From contig JADJWD010000005.1 of the NCBI GenBank assembly GCA_016716535.1, positions 310,001-374,000 of the forward strand: 64,000 nucleotides of DNA, written 5' to 3'. The position numbers and the translations under genes are program-made. The notes under the pieces were generated by a model, which ran no database searches, had not been told where the DNA came from, and saw only the letters and a list, made by a program, of their open reading frames with translations. Below, piece by piece: positions 34,651-44,318 of the stretch (its first letter is position 1; each line of letters begins with the position of its first letter). Source of the DNA: Betaproteobacteria bacterium. GTDB taxonomy: Bacteria; Pseudomonadota; Gammaproteobacteria; Burkholderiales; Burkholderiaceae_C.

Positions 34651-35874
34651 GTGACAGCACCGCTGGCGGGCATCCGCGTCCTCGACCTCTCGCGCATCCT
34701 GGCCGGGCCTTGGGCCACGCAGCTACTCGCCGACCTCGGCGCCGAGGTGATCAAGGTCGAGCGCCCGGGCACGGGCGACGACACGCGCGCCTGGGGGCCG
34801 CCCTTCCTGCCCGACCGTTCGGGAGGGGACGGCACCGACTCGGCCTACTTCGCCTCCACCAACCGCGGCAAGAAGTCGATCACGCTGGACATCGCCAGCA
34901 CCGAGGGCCAGGCGATTGCACGCGCGCTCGCCCTTACCGCCGATGTGCTGGTCGAGAACTACAAGGTGGGCGACATGGCGCGCTACGGACTGGACTACGC
35001 CACGCTCGCCCGGGACCACCCGCGCCTCGTCTACTGCTCGGTCACCGGGTTCGGCCAGGACGGGCCTTACCGCCACCGCGCCGGCTACGACTTCATGATC
35101 CAGGCGATGGGCGGGCTGATGAGCATCACCGGCGAGCGCGACGAGCTGCCCGGCGGCGGCCCGCAGAAGTGCGGCGTGCCGATCGCCGACCTGATGACCG
35201 GCCTGTACTCGACGGTCGGCATCCTCGCTGCGCTGCGTGAGCGCGACACGAGCGGCCTCGGCCAGCACATCGACATGGCGCTGCTGGACACGCAGGTGTC
35301 GTGGCTGATGAACCACAACCTCAACTACCTCGTCTCCGGCCGCGTGCCCCGGCGCTGGGGCAACGCGCATCCGAACCTCGCCCCCTACCAGGCCTTCGCG
35401 ACTCAGGACGGCAGCCTCATCCTCGCCATCGGCAACGACGGCCAGTTTCGCCGCTTCTGCGCCGTGGCGGGCATCGAAGCCGTCGCCGGCGAGCCGCGCT
35501 TCGCCGACAACAAGGCGCGCCTGGCCAACCGCGAGGCGCTCGTGGCCGTCGTCGCCGAAGCGATGAAGACCAGGACCACCGGCCAGTGGATGACCGAGCT
35601 GGAAGCGCAGGGCGTGCCCTGCGGCCCGGTGCAGACGATCGACCAGGTGTTCGCCGATCCGCAGGTGGTGCACCGCGGCCTGCGGCGCGACCTGCCGCAC
35701 AGCGGCGCGGGCACCGTGCCGCAGGTGGCCAACCCGATCCGCTACTCGCGCACGCCGATCCAGTACCGCCACGGCCCGCCGCTGCTGGGCGAGCACACAC
35801 GCGCCGTGCTCGCGCAGGACCTCGGCCTCGATGCCGCGCGCATCGCCGAACTCGAGCGCCAGGGCGTCATCTAG
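34651..35874 (+). CDS. CaiB/BaiF family CoA transferase
   Basis: 407-aa class III CoA transferase. It starts PLAGIRVLDLSRILAGPWAT, with the family segments GAEVIKVERPGTGDDTRAWG and FASTNRGKKSITLDI. The catalytic Asp is expected in CGVPIADLMTGLYS (about residue 178). It would move CoA onto a carboxylic acid made or used by the neighbouring oxidase. GTG at 34651 is used; the ATG six bases earlier runs straight into a stop. It is 31 bp after the oxidase gene. Confidence 0.9.
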   Translation: MTAPLAGIRVLDLSRILAGPWATQLLADLGAEVIKVERPGTGDDTRAWGPPFLPDRSGGDGTDSAYFASTNRGKKSITLDIASTEGQAIARALALTADVLVENYKVGDMARYGLDYATLARDHPRLVYCSVTGFGQDGPYRHRAGYDFMIQAMGGLMSITGERDELPGGGPQKCGVPIADLMTGLYSTVGILAALRERDTSGLGQHIDMALLDTQVSWLMNHNLNYLVSGRVPRRWGNAHPNLAPYQAFATQDGSLILAIGNDGQFRRFCAVAGIEAVAGEPRFADNKARLANREALVAVVAEAMKTRTTGQWMTELEAQGVPCGPVQTIDQVFADPQVVHRGLRRDLPHSGAGTVPQVANPIRYSRTPIQYRHGPPLLGEHTRAVLAQDLGLDAARIAELERQGVI

Positions 35875-35923
35875 CCCCCTGACCCGTCACCCGCCCACGC
35901 CAACGCCACGAGGAGGAGACCCC

Positions 35924-36904
35924 ATGAAGCTCATCGCCAAGTTCGCCGGGATCGCGCTGACCACGGCTGCCGCGCTGCTCGCGCCGTCTGCGGCGCAGGC
36001 GCAGGCCTGGCCCGCGAAGCAGCCCATCAAGTTCATCGTCGTCTACCCGCCGGGAGGCGCCTCGGACGTGACGGCGCGCCTGCTCGCTGCCAAGCTCGGC
36101 GAGAGCCTCGGCCAGTCGGTCGTCGTCGAGAACAAGCCGGGCGCCAACGGCATCCTCGCCACCGACTTCGTCGCCAAGAGCGCGCCCGACGGCTACACGC
36201 TGCTGATGGCCAACCTCGGCCCCAACGCGCTCAATCCGGTCGTCTACAAGAAGCTGCCCTACGACGCGATCAAGGACTTCCAGGGTGTCACCCTCACGAC
36301 CATCGTGCCGCAGGTGGTGGTGGTGAACCAGGACCTGCCGGTGAAGTCGGTCCGCGACCTCATCAACTACAGCAAGGCCAACCCCGGCAAGCTGAGCTTC
36401 GGCTCGGCCGGCCACGGCGCCTCGAACCACCTCTCGGGCGAGCTGCTCAACGCCCTGGGCGGGATCAAGATGCAGCACATCCCGTACAAGGGCGACGCGC
36501 CGTCGATCGTCGACCTCATCAGCGGCCAGATCCAGCTCGCGCTGCCCACCACGGTGGCGGGGCTGCCGCACGTGAAGAGCGGCAAGGTGCGCGCCATCGG
36601 CGTCACCGGCCTGAAGCGCCTGGACAGCATGCCCGAGCTGCCCACGGTCGCCGAGACGCTGCCCGGTTACGAGGCCGTCTCCTGGGGCGGTGTCATGGTG
36701 CCCGCCGGCACGCCGCGCGACATCGTCATGCGCCTGAACACCGAGATCAACAAGATCCTCAAGATGCCCGACGTGGCCGACAAGCTGCGCGACCTGGGCG
36801 CGGTCATCGTCGGCAGCACCCCCGAGGAGTTCGACAAGTACGTCAAGGACGAGATCGCCAAGTGGGGCAAGGTCGCACGCGACAACCAGATCGCCCTTGA
36901 CTGA
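35924..36904 (+). CDS. Bug/TctC family tripartite tricarboxylate transporter binding protein
   Basis: 326-aa periplasmic binding protein. The signal peptide ends near AQA-QA; the mature part reads PIKFIVVYPPGGASDVTARL, the Bug-family opening. Further motifs are NKPGANGILATDFVAKSAPD, GHGASNHLSGELL and MQHIPYKGDAP. A strong GAGGAGGA Shine-Dalgarno lies before the ATG. No TctA/TctB membrane genes are nearby, as is usual for the expanded Bug families of Burkholderiales, so it must use a remote permease or act in sensing. The ligand is probably the acid degraded by this cluster. Confidence 0.9.
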   Translation: MKLIAKFAGIALTTAAALLAPSAAQAQAWPAKQPIKFIVVYPPGGASDVTARLLAAKLGESLGQSVVVENKPGANGILATDFVAKSAPDGYTLLMANLGPNALNPVVYKKLPYDAIKDFQGVTLTTIVPQVVVVNQDLPVKSVRDLINYSKANPGKLSFGSAGHGASNHLSGELLNALGGIKMQHIPYKGDAPSIVDLISGQIQLALPTTVAGLPHVKSGKVRAIGVTGLKRLDSMPELPTVAETLPGYEAVSWGGVMVPAGTPRDIVMRLNTEINKILKMPDVADKLRDLGAVIVGSTPEEFDKYVKDEIAKWGKVARDNQIALD

Positions 36905-36959
36905 ACGCGGGCGCGGCCGGCGCGGTACCGCCGCCGCGCGGCCCGAAGGGGGCGCGGCG

Positions 36960-37988
36960 GTGACCAGCCACGACGTGGCGCGCCTGGCGCAGGTGTCGCA
37001 GGCCACGGTGTCGCGCGTGCTGCGCGGCGACCCGCGCGTGCGGCCGGCGACGCGCGAGCGTGTGCTCAAGGTGCTGGCCGAGACACGCTACGAGCCGAAC
37101 GCCGCGGCACGCGCCTTCCGCGGCGGGCGTACGGGGTCGATCGGCGTCGTGGTGGCGCGCCTTTCCTACCAGCTCTACCCGGCGATGCTGGAAGCGATCG
37201 GCGCGCAGCTGGCGCGCCTGAACCAGCGCATGATCGTGTGGGACTCGGACCACGGCGGTGACGCGCCGGCGATCCGCGCCTATCGCCAGGGCATCGTCGA
37301 CGGCGTCATCCTCACCGCCGCCACCGGCGACAGCGAGTTCCTGCGTGAGGTGCCGGCGAGCGGCGCCGCCGTGGTGCTGCTCAACCGCGTCGTCAGCGAG
37401 TACGGCAGCGACCAGGTCGAGAGCGACAACCTCGACGGCGGGCGCCGCGTCGCCCAGTACCTCGTCGCCTGCGGCCGCAGGCGCATCGCGCTGGTCGGCG
37501 GCATCCCGCGCGCCAGCACGATCCGCAACCGCGAGCGCGGCTTCCGCGAGGCGCTGCGCGAACGCGGCGTCGAGCTGGCGCCGCACTACGGCTTCCGGTC
37601 CGACTCCTTCTCGCACGCCAGCGGCGTGCAGGCAGCGCAGCGGCTGCTGGAGCTGGCCTCGCCGCCGGACGCGATCTTCTGCGTCAACGACGTGCTGGCG
37701 ATGGGCGTGATGGACGGCGCGCGCGCGCGCCGCGCCCGCGTGCCCGAGGACCTGTGGATCGTCGGCTACGACGACATCGAGCTGGCCTCCTGGGGCGCCT
37801 ACGACCTGACCACCGTGCGCCAGCCGATGGAGCAGATGGTGGCGCAGGCGATCGAGCTGCTGCTGGCGCGCATCGCCGAGCGCGAGCGGCCGATCGTGCG
37901 CAGCTGCCTCGCCAACGAGCTGGTGATCCGCAGCTCCACGGCGCGCGCGCTGCCGCCGGGCGACGAACAGGGAAAGAAGGAGCGATGA
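36960..37988 (+). CDS. LacI family transcriptional regulator
   Basis: 342-aa regulator. The HTH is at the extreme N-terminus (TSHDVARLAQVSQATVSRVL), then the hinge RYEPNAAARAFRGGRTGSIG and a periplasmic-binding-protein-like domain ending DLWIVGYDDIELASWGAYDL. GTG at 36960 is chosen because GAAGGGGG lies 7 nt before it and the HTH follows at once; a TTG at 36897 overlapping the previous gene is the alternative. It overlaps the dehydratase by 4 bp and probably represses the cluster until a sugar acid or related acid binds. Confidence 0.87.
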   Translation: MTSHDVARLAQVSQATVSRVLRGDPRVRPATRERVLKVLAETRYEPNAAARAFRGGRTGSIGVVVARLSYQLYPAMLEAIGAQLARLNQRMIVWDSDHGGDAPAIRAYRQGIVDGVILTAATGDSEFLREVPASGAAVVLLNRVVSEYGSDQVESDNLDGGRRVAQYLVACGRRRIALVGGIPRASTIRNRERGFREALRERGVELAPHYGFRSDSFSHASGVQAAQRLLELASPPDAIFCVNDVLAMGVMDGARARRARVPEDLWIVGYDDIELASWGAYDLTTVRQPMEQMVAQAIELLLARIAERERPIVRSCLANELVIRSSTARALPPGDEQGKKER

Positions 37989-39691
37989 CGATGGTGCGCA
38001 AGCTTCGCAGCAACTTCGAGCCGGGCACGCCGCGCTGGGCCGTGCGCCGCGCGCAGTGGAAGGCGCTCGGCCTCAGCGACGCCGACCTCGAGCGCCCGAA
38101 GATCGCCGTCGTCAACACCTCCTCGGAGCTGTCGTCGTGCTTCAGCCACCTCGACGGCGTGGCGGCGCACGTGAAGCAGGCCGTGCGCGACGCCGGCGGC
38201 CTGGCGTTCGAGGTGCGCACCGCCGCGCCGAGCGACTTCATCACCAGCGCCGGCCGCCAGGGCCGCTACATCCTTCCCTCGCGCGACCTGCTCGTCAACG
38301 ACATCGAGGTGCAGGTCGAGGGCGCGCAGCTGGACGGCATGGTCTGCCTGGCCTCCTGCGACAAGACCGCGCCGGGCCAGCTGATGGCCGCGGCGCGCCT
38401 GGATATCCCGACCCTCGTGCTCGCCTGCGGCTACCAGCCGCACGGCCACCTCGGCGACCGCGCCATCGACATCGAGGAGGTCTACGAGAGCGTGGGCAAG
38501 GTGCGCGCCGGCCACATCACGATGCAAGAGTTCGAGGCGATGTGCGACGTCGCCATCCGCGGCCCCGGCGTGTGCGCCGGCATGGGCACCGCCAACACGA
38601 TGCACATCGCGGCCGAGGCGCTCGGGCTGGCGCTGCCGGGCTCGACGCCGGTGCTCGCCAACAGCGAGCGCATGTTCGGCTTCGCGCGCGCCGCCGGCCG
38701 GCGCATCGTCGAGATGGTCGGCGAGGATCTGAAGCCCAGCCGCCTCCTCACGCCGCCGGCGTTCGAGAACGCGGTGATGGTCGGGCTCGCGCTGTCGGCC
38801 TCGATCAACCTCGTGCGCCACCTGCAGGCGGTGGCGGCCGAGGCGCGCTGTCCGGTCGACCTCTACGAGCTGTACGACCGCCTGGGCCCGCGCGTGCCGC
38901 TGCTGTGCGCGGTGCGCCCGAACGGCGACACGCGCATCGAGGCGCTGGAGGCGGCCGGCGGCACGCTCGGCGTGCTGAAGCGGCTGGAGAGCCTCGTGCA
39001 CCGCGAGGCGCTCACGGTGTCCGGCCGCAGCTGGGGCGAGGAGCTCGCGCGCGCCCCCGAGCCCGGCGCGGTGATCCGGCCGCTGGACCGGCCGCTCGCC
39101 ACGCAGGCCTCGGTGATCGTGATGCGCGGCAACCTCGCGCCCGAGGGCTCGCTGCTGAAGCTGGGCGACGCCAGCGCCAAGCAGCCACGCTTCGCCGGCC
39201 GCGCGCTCGTGTTCGGCTCGCAGGACGCCGCGCTGGCCGCGCTCGAGGCCGGCCGCCTCGTGCCCGGCACCGTGGCGGTGCTGGCGGGCATGGGCTGCCG
39301 CGGCGGGCCGGGCATGGCCCTCGCCTCCGGCTTCGTCGCCGCCGTCGATGGCGCGGGGCTGTCGGCGACCGTGGCCGTGATCACCGACGGGCAGCTGTCA
39401 GGGCTGAACCGCGGCATCGCCATCGGCCAGGTGTCGCCCGAGGCGGCGCTCGGTGGGCCGCTCGGCCTGGTGCGCGACGGCGACCTGATCATGATCGACA
39501 TGCAGGCGCACCGCGTGACGCTGGAGGTGCCCGACGACGTGCTGGCCCTGCGTGCGAAGGAGTCGACAGCGCGCGCGAGCGCCGAGGAACGCGGCTGGCT
39601 GCAGATCTACGAGCGCGTCGTGCAACCCATCACCGCGGGCGCGGTCCTGGTCGGCCCGCCGGGCCGCACGCAGCCGTCGAGCGGCGCATGA
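37985..39691 (+). CDS. IlvD/Edd family dehydratase (sugar-acid type)
   Basis: 568-aa Fe-S dehydratase. The three cluster Cys positions are kept: Cys52 in SSELSSCFSH, Cys125 in ASCDKTAPGQ and Cys197 in GVCAGMGTANTM. MRGNLAPEGSLLK and the C-terminal GMGCRGGPGMAL, TDGQLSG and GIAIGQVSPEA follow family order. It removes water from a 2,3-dihydroxy acid. The catabolic context (LacI regulator, FAD enzymes) favours a sugar acid dehydratase over branched-chain amino acid synthesis. ATG at 37985 overlaps the LacI stop. Confidence 0.88.
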   Translation: MTMVRKLRSNFEPGTPRWAVRRAQWKALGLSDADLERPKIAVVNTSSELSSCFSHLDGVAAHVKQAVRDAGGLAFEVRTAAPSDFITSAGRQGRYILPSRDLLVNDIEVQVEGAQLDGMVCLASCDKTAPGQLMAAARLDIPTLVLACGYQPHGHLGDRAIDIEEVYESVGKVRAGHITMQEFEAMCDVAIRGPGVCAGMGTANTMHIAAEALGLALPGSTPVLANSERMFGFARAAGRRIVEMVGEDLKPSRLLTPPAFENAVMVGLALSASINLVRHLQAVAAEARCPVDLYELYDRLGPRVPLLCAVRPNGDTRIEALEAAGGTLGVLKRLESLVHREALTVSGRSWGEELARAPEPGAVIRPLDRPLATQASVIVMRGNLAPEGSLLKLGDASAKQPRFAGRALVFGSQDAALAALEAGRLVPGTVAVLAGMGCRGGPGMALASGFVAAVDGAGLSATVAVITDGQLSGLNRGIAIGQVSPEAALGGPLGLVRDGDLIMIDMQAHRVTLEVPDDVLALRAKESTARASAEERGWLQIYERVVQPITAGAVLVGPPGRTQPSSGA

Positions 39692-41031
39692 ACACGCGCC
39701 GCACGATCCACGAGCCGGCGCGCGAGGTGCCGGTGCTGGCCGAGCCCGACGTGCTGGTCGTCGGCGCCGGCCCGGCCGGCCTCGCCGCCGCCTGCGCCGC
39801 GGCGCGCGCCGGGGCGGCCACGTTGCTCGTCGAGAGCTACGGCAGCCTCGGCGGCACGCTCACTCTCGTCACCCTCGGCGGCCTGTGCGGCATCCATGCC
39901 GTGCTGGACGACGAGCGCCTCGGCCGCGTCGTCGGCGGCCTCGGCCTCGAGCTGGAAGATCGTCTCGCGAAGGTCGACGCGATCCTGCCGCCCAGGCGCC
40001 ACGGCCGCATCGTCGGCGTGCCCTACGACTCGGTACGCCTGAAGATCGTGCTCGACGAGATGGCCGCCGCGCACGGCGTCGAGGTGCTGCTGCACACGAG
40101 CGCGGTCGCCGTGTCCACCGAGGGCAGGCGCATCGCCGCGGTGTTCGTCGAGAACAAGGGCGGGCGCGGCGCCATCGTGCCGCGCATCGTCGTCGATGCC
40201 TCGGGAGACGGCGACGTCGCCGCGCGCGCCGGCGCCGCATACGAGCTCGGCCTGGCCGGCGAGACGCAGTACGGCTCGGCGATGTTTCGACTGACCGGCG
40301 TGGACACGGCGCGCGCGGGCGCGCTCAGCCGGGCGCAGATCCGCGCCTGCCTCGAGCGCGCCGTGGCCGAGGGCATGCCGCTGCCGCGCACCGCCACCGG
40401 GGTGCACCTGAACCCGATCGATGGCATCGCGCACCTGAACGTCACCAAGCCCGGCCGTCCCGACGGCTCGCCCTTTGATCTCTCGGACCCGCTGCAGCTG
40501 GGTGACGCCGAACGCGAGGGGCGCCGCCAGGTGCACCTGTACGAGGAGGCGTTCCGCCGCCACGTGCCCGGTTTCGAGCGGGCGCGCGTCGTCGACATCG
40601 GCGCGCGCGTCGGCGTGCGCGAGACGCGCCTCGTGCGCGGCGACCGCGTGCTCACGGAGAGCCAGGTACGCGCCTGCGAGAAGCCGGCCGACCGCATCGC
40701 CTGCTCGGCGTGGCCGCTGGAGAACCACGGCCGCGGCCGCACGACGAACTGGGAGTTCCTGCCCGACGGCCAGTGGTACGGGATCCCCTGGGGTTGCCTG
40801 GTCGTCGAAGGTCTGGACAACCTGCTCGTGGCCGGGCGCAACCTGTCGGCCGAGCATGGCGCGCAGGCCTCGGTGCGCGTCGCCGGCCCGTGCATGGCCC
40901 TGGGCGAAGCCGCGGGCACGGGGGCGGCGATGAGCCTCGCGGCCGGCGGCGAACCACGCGCGCTGGACCTGGGCGCATTGCAGTCGCGCCTGCGCGCGGA
41001 AGGCGCGATCCTCGACCCCGCCTGGGCCTGA
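39688..41031 (+). CDS. FAD-dependent oxidoreductase (FAD_oxidored family)
   Basis: 447-aa flavoprotein. The ADP-binding Rossmann motif VLVVGAGPAGLAAACAAARA (about residues 22-41) is followed by ESYGSLGGTLTLVTLGG, VVDASGDGDVAARAG and the C-terminal FAD segment LDNLLVAGRNLSAEHGAQAS, all typical of the PF12831 group. No Cys-based haem or Fe-S site is seen. ATG overlaps the dehydratase stop. It probably oxidises the dehydratase product or substrate; the exact reaction is unknown. Confidence 0.85.
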   Translation: MNTRRTIHEPAREVPVLAEPDVLVVGAGPAGLAAACAAARAGAATLLVESYGSLGGTLTLVTLGGLCGIHAVLDDERLGRVVGGLGLELEDRLAKVDAILPPRRHGRIVGVPYDSVRLKIVLDEMAAAHGVEVLLHTSAVAVSTEGRRIAAVFVENKGGRGAIVPRIVVDASGDGDVAARAGAAYELGLAGETQYGSAMFRLTGVDTARAGALSRAQIRACLERAVAEGMPLPRTATGVHLNPIDGIAHLNVTKPGRPDGSPFDLSDPLQLGDAEREGRRQVHLYEEAFRRHVPGFERARVVDIGARVGVRETRLVRGDRVLTESQVRACEKPADRIACSAWPLENHGRGRTTNWEFLPDGQWYGIPWGCLVVEGLDNLLVAGRNLSAEHGAQASVRVAGPCMALGEAAGTGAAMSLAAGGEPRALDLGALQSRLRAEGAILDPAWA

Positions 41032-41041
41032 GACGCCCGGC

Positions 41042-41067
41042 GGCCGCCGCCCGGCGGGCCGGCGGCC
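41042..41067. terminator. GC-rich hairpin between converging genes
   Basis: GGCCGCCG (41042-41049) pairs with CGGCGGCC (41060-41067) around a self-complementary loop, between the stops at 41031 and 41068. There is no T tract. Confidence 0.45.
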
Positions 41068-41751
41068 TCAGCCGAGCAGCAGTACCGGCCGGCGAAGCCG
41101 CAGCAGCGCCGACCAGCGCGCCGCGCTCGCCAGGTGGCGCGGCAGCACGAGCGCATCGAACGAGGGCGGCCGCTGCAGCCAGGCGGCCAACGCGGCATCG
41201 CCGGCCAGCGGCCAGCGGCGCAGCCGCCAGGCCCCGGGCATCGCGGCGACGAGGCGTTCGGCCGCCTGCACGGCGCGGGCGGCGGCGTCGCTGCCGTCGT
41301 CGAGCACGGCGAGCGCGGCCGGCCGCGCCTGCGTGGCCGGCACGGGCGCGCGCGCCGGCGCGGCGCCGGCCGCGCCGAGGAACAGCAGGTCGGTCTCGTC
41401 GAGCAGGCCGCGCGCCACCGCGCCCGGCTCGCCGCGCACGGTGCGCAGCGACCACGGAAGCGCGTGGCGCAGCGCGATCGGCGCGGTCAGCGCCTGCAGC
41501 CGCGTGACCTCGGCCCGCCAGGCGCGTTCGAGGTCCTGCGGCGCCACCGGCGCCCACGGCGCGCCGGCGTGCGCCAGCGCGCGCATCTCCGGCAGCGCCG
41601 CGGCGGCCAGCGCCAGCGTACTCTGCACGTGCACGAGCGCCAGCTCGCGGCCGAGCACATGCGCGAGCGCCGCCGAACACTCGATCAGCCAGGCGCCGGC
41701 GCGGGTGTCCTCGAGCACCGCGAGCACTGGGCGCGGCTTGGCGCCACTCAC
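41068..41751 (-). CDS. Usp-like protein, third gene of the Lon operon
   Basis: 227-aa protein of two Usp-like halves. The first begins RPVLAVLEDTRAGAWLIECS, then RELALVHVQSTLALAA; the second contains RPAALAVLDDGSDAAARAVQ. The usual Usp nucleotide motif G-x2-G-x9-G-S is not clear, so ATP binding is doubtful. GTG at 41751 overlaps the stop of the Lon-like gene (GTGA), so translation is coupled. Its place behind a protease and near other Usp genes suggests a stress role. Confidence 0.65.
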   Translation of the reverse strand: MSGAKPRPVLAVLEDTRAGAWLIECSAALAHVLGRELALVHVQSTLALAAAALPEMRALAHAGAPWAPVAPQDLERAWRAEVTRLQALTAPIALRHALPWSLRTVRGEPGAVARGLLDETDLLFLGAAGAAPARAPVPATQARPAALAVLDDGSDAAARAVQAAERLVAAMPGAWRLRRWPLAGDAALAAWLQRPPSFDALVLPRHLASAARWSALLRLRRPVLLLG

Positions 41752-44303
41752 CGCCGCCGGCCCTTCGGCGCCGCCGGCGCCGCACGCGCGCCGTCGGCGT
41801 GGATCGGGTGGATCGCGCCGCCGCGCTGCCTGTGCGGCCAGCGCCGCTCGCCGCCGGAAAGCCGCGCGTACTCGCGCAGGCGGGCGACGATGCGGCCGTT
41901 GACGGTGTCGGGTCCACCGGCGTGCGGCGCCTGCGGGTCGCCGGCGGGCAGGCCGGTGAAGACCTCGATCGCCTGGTCGACGTGGCGCACGGCGTGGATC
42001 GTGAAGCGCCGTTCGGCGACGGCGCGCACGATGTCGTCGCGCAGCATCAGCTGCGCGACGTTGGCCTCGGGCATCACGATGCCGTGTGAACCATCGAGCC
42101 CGCGCGCCGCGCAGACGTCGAAGAAGCCTTCGATCTTCTCGTTGATGCCGCCGATCGGCTGCACGTCGCCGAACTGGTTGATCGAGCCGGTCACCGCGAG
42201 GCTCTGCGCGAGCGGCACGTCGGCGATCGACGACAGCAGCGCCAGCAGCTCGGCCAGCGAGGCGCTGTCGCCCTCGACGATGCCGTAGGTCTGCTCGAAG
42301 ACGAGGCTGGCGAAGATCGCGTGCGCGCGAAAGCGCGAGTACCGCGCGCCGAGGAACGCGGCGAGGATCAGCACGCCCTTGGCGTGCACCGGGCCGCCCA
42401 GGTGCGTCTCGCGCTGGATGTCGATGACCTCGCCGTCGCCCAGCCGGGTCGTCGCGGTGATGCGCACGGGCTCGCCGAAGGTCTCGCCGCCGCTCTCGTA
42501 GACCATCAGGCCGTTGACCTGGCCGACACGCTCGCCGGCGGTGGCGATCATCAGCATGCCGCGGCCGACCTCTTCGCGCAGCCGCTCGTCGATGCGGCTG
42601 GCGCGGCGCCGGCGCGCGGCCACCGCGGCATCGATGTCGGCGGCTTCGATGCGCGCGCGGCCGTCGCGTCGCGCGCGCTGGTCGGCTTCGGCGAGCACGT
42701 CGAGCAGGCGTTGCACCGAGGCGGTGAGCCGCTGCGCGTCGCCGGCCAGCCGCGCGCCGTGGTCGACCAGGCGCGCCAGCGCGCCGGCGTCGACGGGCAA
42801 GAGCGACTGCGCCGCCGCCTGCGCGGCCAATGAACGCGCCAGCTCGCGCTGCACGCCGTCGGCGCGCGGCAGGTCGTCGGAGAAGTCGGCGACGACGCGG
42901 AAGAGCCGCCCGAAGTCGGGGTCGAACTCCTGCAACAGCTCGCCGATCTCGCGCTCGCCGAACAGCACCACTTTCACCGAAAGCGGGATCGGCTCGGGCT
43001 CGAGCTGCACGGTGGTGACGAGGCTCACCATCTCGGCCATCGATTCGATGCGGATCTCGCGCCGCATCAGCGCGCGCTTCAGCGCCTCCCACGCGAACGG
43101 CTGCGTCAGCAGCTTCGCCGCTTCGATCAGGATGTAGCCGCCGTTGGCGCGGTGCAGGGCGCCAGCCTGCACGAGCCGGTAGTCGGTGAGCAGCGTGCCC
43201 ATGCGCGCGAGGTGGTCGACGCGGCCGATGAGCTGCTGGTGCGTCGGGTGGTCCACCGTGACGATCGGCGCGCCGTCGCTGCCGGCGGCATCGACGAGCA
43301 CGTTGACCTCGTAGGCGCTGAGGTCGATCTCGGCGACCGGCGTGCCTTCGCCGCTGCTTGCATCCTCGGCGGCCGGCGTGCTGCGGAAGCGGTCGGCCTT
43401 CTCGATGATGTCGTCGCGCACCGCCTCGAGGTAGGCCAGCACCTCGGGCAGGTCGGCGCAGTCGTCCCGCGCGTCGTCCACGGCGTGCTCGACGGCCACG
43501 CGCGTCATCGAGCGGTTCAGCGCGCGCAGCCGGTCGGCGTGCTCCTTGCGCAGCCGCACGGTACCGCGCAGCGCGCGCACGAGCTGCTCCTGCGCCGCTT
43601 GCAGCGCCTGCTGCAGCCGCGTGCGCTCGGCCTCGGGCAGCGCGCCGAACTCCTCGGGCGTGACGACGGCGTCGCTGCCGTCGTCGGTGGGCTTGCGCGG
43701 CGCGAAGCTCAGCCCCACCGGCGTGCGCACCATCACCAGGCCCTGCGCCTGCGCGGCTTCGCCGACTTCCATCACTGCCTGCTCGGCGCGCTCCTTGTAT
43801 TCGTTGTTCAGGCGCTCGACGGCGGTGACGTACTCCTCCGACTCGAAGGTGGCCGGGATCATCGTGCGCAGGTCGTCGGCGAGCGCGCGCATCAGCCGGC
43901 GCAGCGCGCCGGCGCGGCCGGGCGGCAGGCGCAGCACGCGCGGCCGGTGCGGTTCGGCGAAGTTGTTGACGTAGGCCCAGTCGAAGCGCTCGATGCCGTT
44001 GTGCGCGACGTGCGCCTCGATCGCGCGGCGCACGAGCGTGCGCTTGCCGACGCCCGGCGGCCCCATCACGAACAGGTGGTGGCCCTCGTGCGGCATGGCG
44101 ATGCCGTGCGCCACGGCTTCTTGCGCGCGGTGCTGGCCGATGATCTCGGCCGACGCGGCGGCGCCTGGCGCGACGTTGCCGGTGTCGCCTTGGTTGGTGC
44201 GGTCAGTGGCCGCGGGCGTGGAGGCCGGTGCAGTGAGGCCGGCCAGCGTCGCCGGGTCGCAGCGCCGCGCCAGCGCGTCGGCGCTCAGCACACGGCCGGG
44301 CAT
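41748..44303 (-). CDS. Lon-like ATP-dependent protease (LonB/LonC type)
   Basis: 851-aa AAA+ protease. Walker A GPPGVGKRT is at residues 81-89, followed by a long insert that includes a coiled-coil-like Glu/Arg-rich region (about 170-280) and then the ATPase second half NGGYILIEAAKLLTQPFAWE. The S16 protease domain carries Ser680 (GDSAS) and Lys723 (GINEK), the catalytic dyad with normal spacing. There is no N-terminal Lon substrate domain, and a long Arg/Pro/His tail follows the protease. It is 15 bp after a small acidic protein gene and overlaps the Usp-like gene. An FNR-like box lies upstream of the operon. Confidence 0.9.
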   Translation of the reverse strand: MPGRVLSADALARRCDPATLAGLTAPASTPAATDRTNQGDTGNVAPGAAASAEIIGQHRAQEAVAHGIAMPHEGHHLFVMGPPGVGKRTLVRRAIEAHVAHNGIERFDWAYVNNFAEPHRPRVLRLPPGRAGALRRLMRALADDLRTMIPATFESEEYVTAVERLNNEYKERAEQAVMEVGEAAQAQGLVMVRTPVGLSFAPRKPTDDGSDAVVTPEEFGALPEAERTRLQQALQAAQEQLVRALRGTVRLRKEHADRLRALNRSMTRVAVEHAVDDARDDCADLPEVLAYLEAVRDDIIEKADRFRSTPAAEDASSGEGTPVAEIDLSAYEVNVLVDAAGSDGAPIVTVDHPTHQQLIGRVDHLARMGTLLTDYRLVQAGALHRANGGYILIEAAKLLTQPFAWEALKRALMRREIRIESMAEMVSLVTTVQLEPEPIPLSVKVVLFGEREIGELLQEFDPDFGRLFRVVADFSDDLPRADGVQRELARSLAAQAAAQSLLPVDAGALARLVDHGARLAGDAQRLTASVQRLLDVLAEADQRARRDGRARIEAADIDAAVAARRRRASRIDERLREEVGRGMLMIATAGERVGQVNGLMVYESGGETFGEPVRITATTRLGDGEVIDIQRETHLGGPVHAKGVLILAAFLGARYSRFRAHAIFASLVFEQTYGIVEGDSASLAELLALLSSIADVPLAQSLAVTGSINQFGDVQPIGGINEKIEGFFDVCAARGLDGSHGIVMPEANVAQLMLRDDIVRAVAERRFTIHAVRHVDQAIEVFTGLPAGDPQAPHAGGPDTVNGRIVARLREYARLSGGERRWPHRQRGGAIHPIHADGARAAPAAPKGRRR

Positions 44304-44318
44304 GCGGACGCCCGCCTC

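Noticed and set aside
37985..39691. Assignment as biosynthetic dihydroxy-acid dehydratase (ilvD)
   Set aside because: The surroundings (LacI regulator, FAD oxidases, CoA-transferase, Bug protein) are catabolic; kept as family-level call only.
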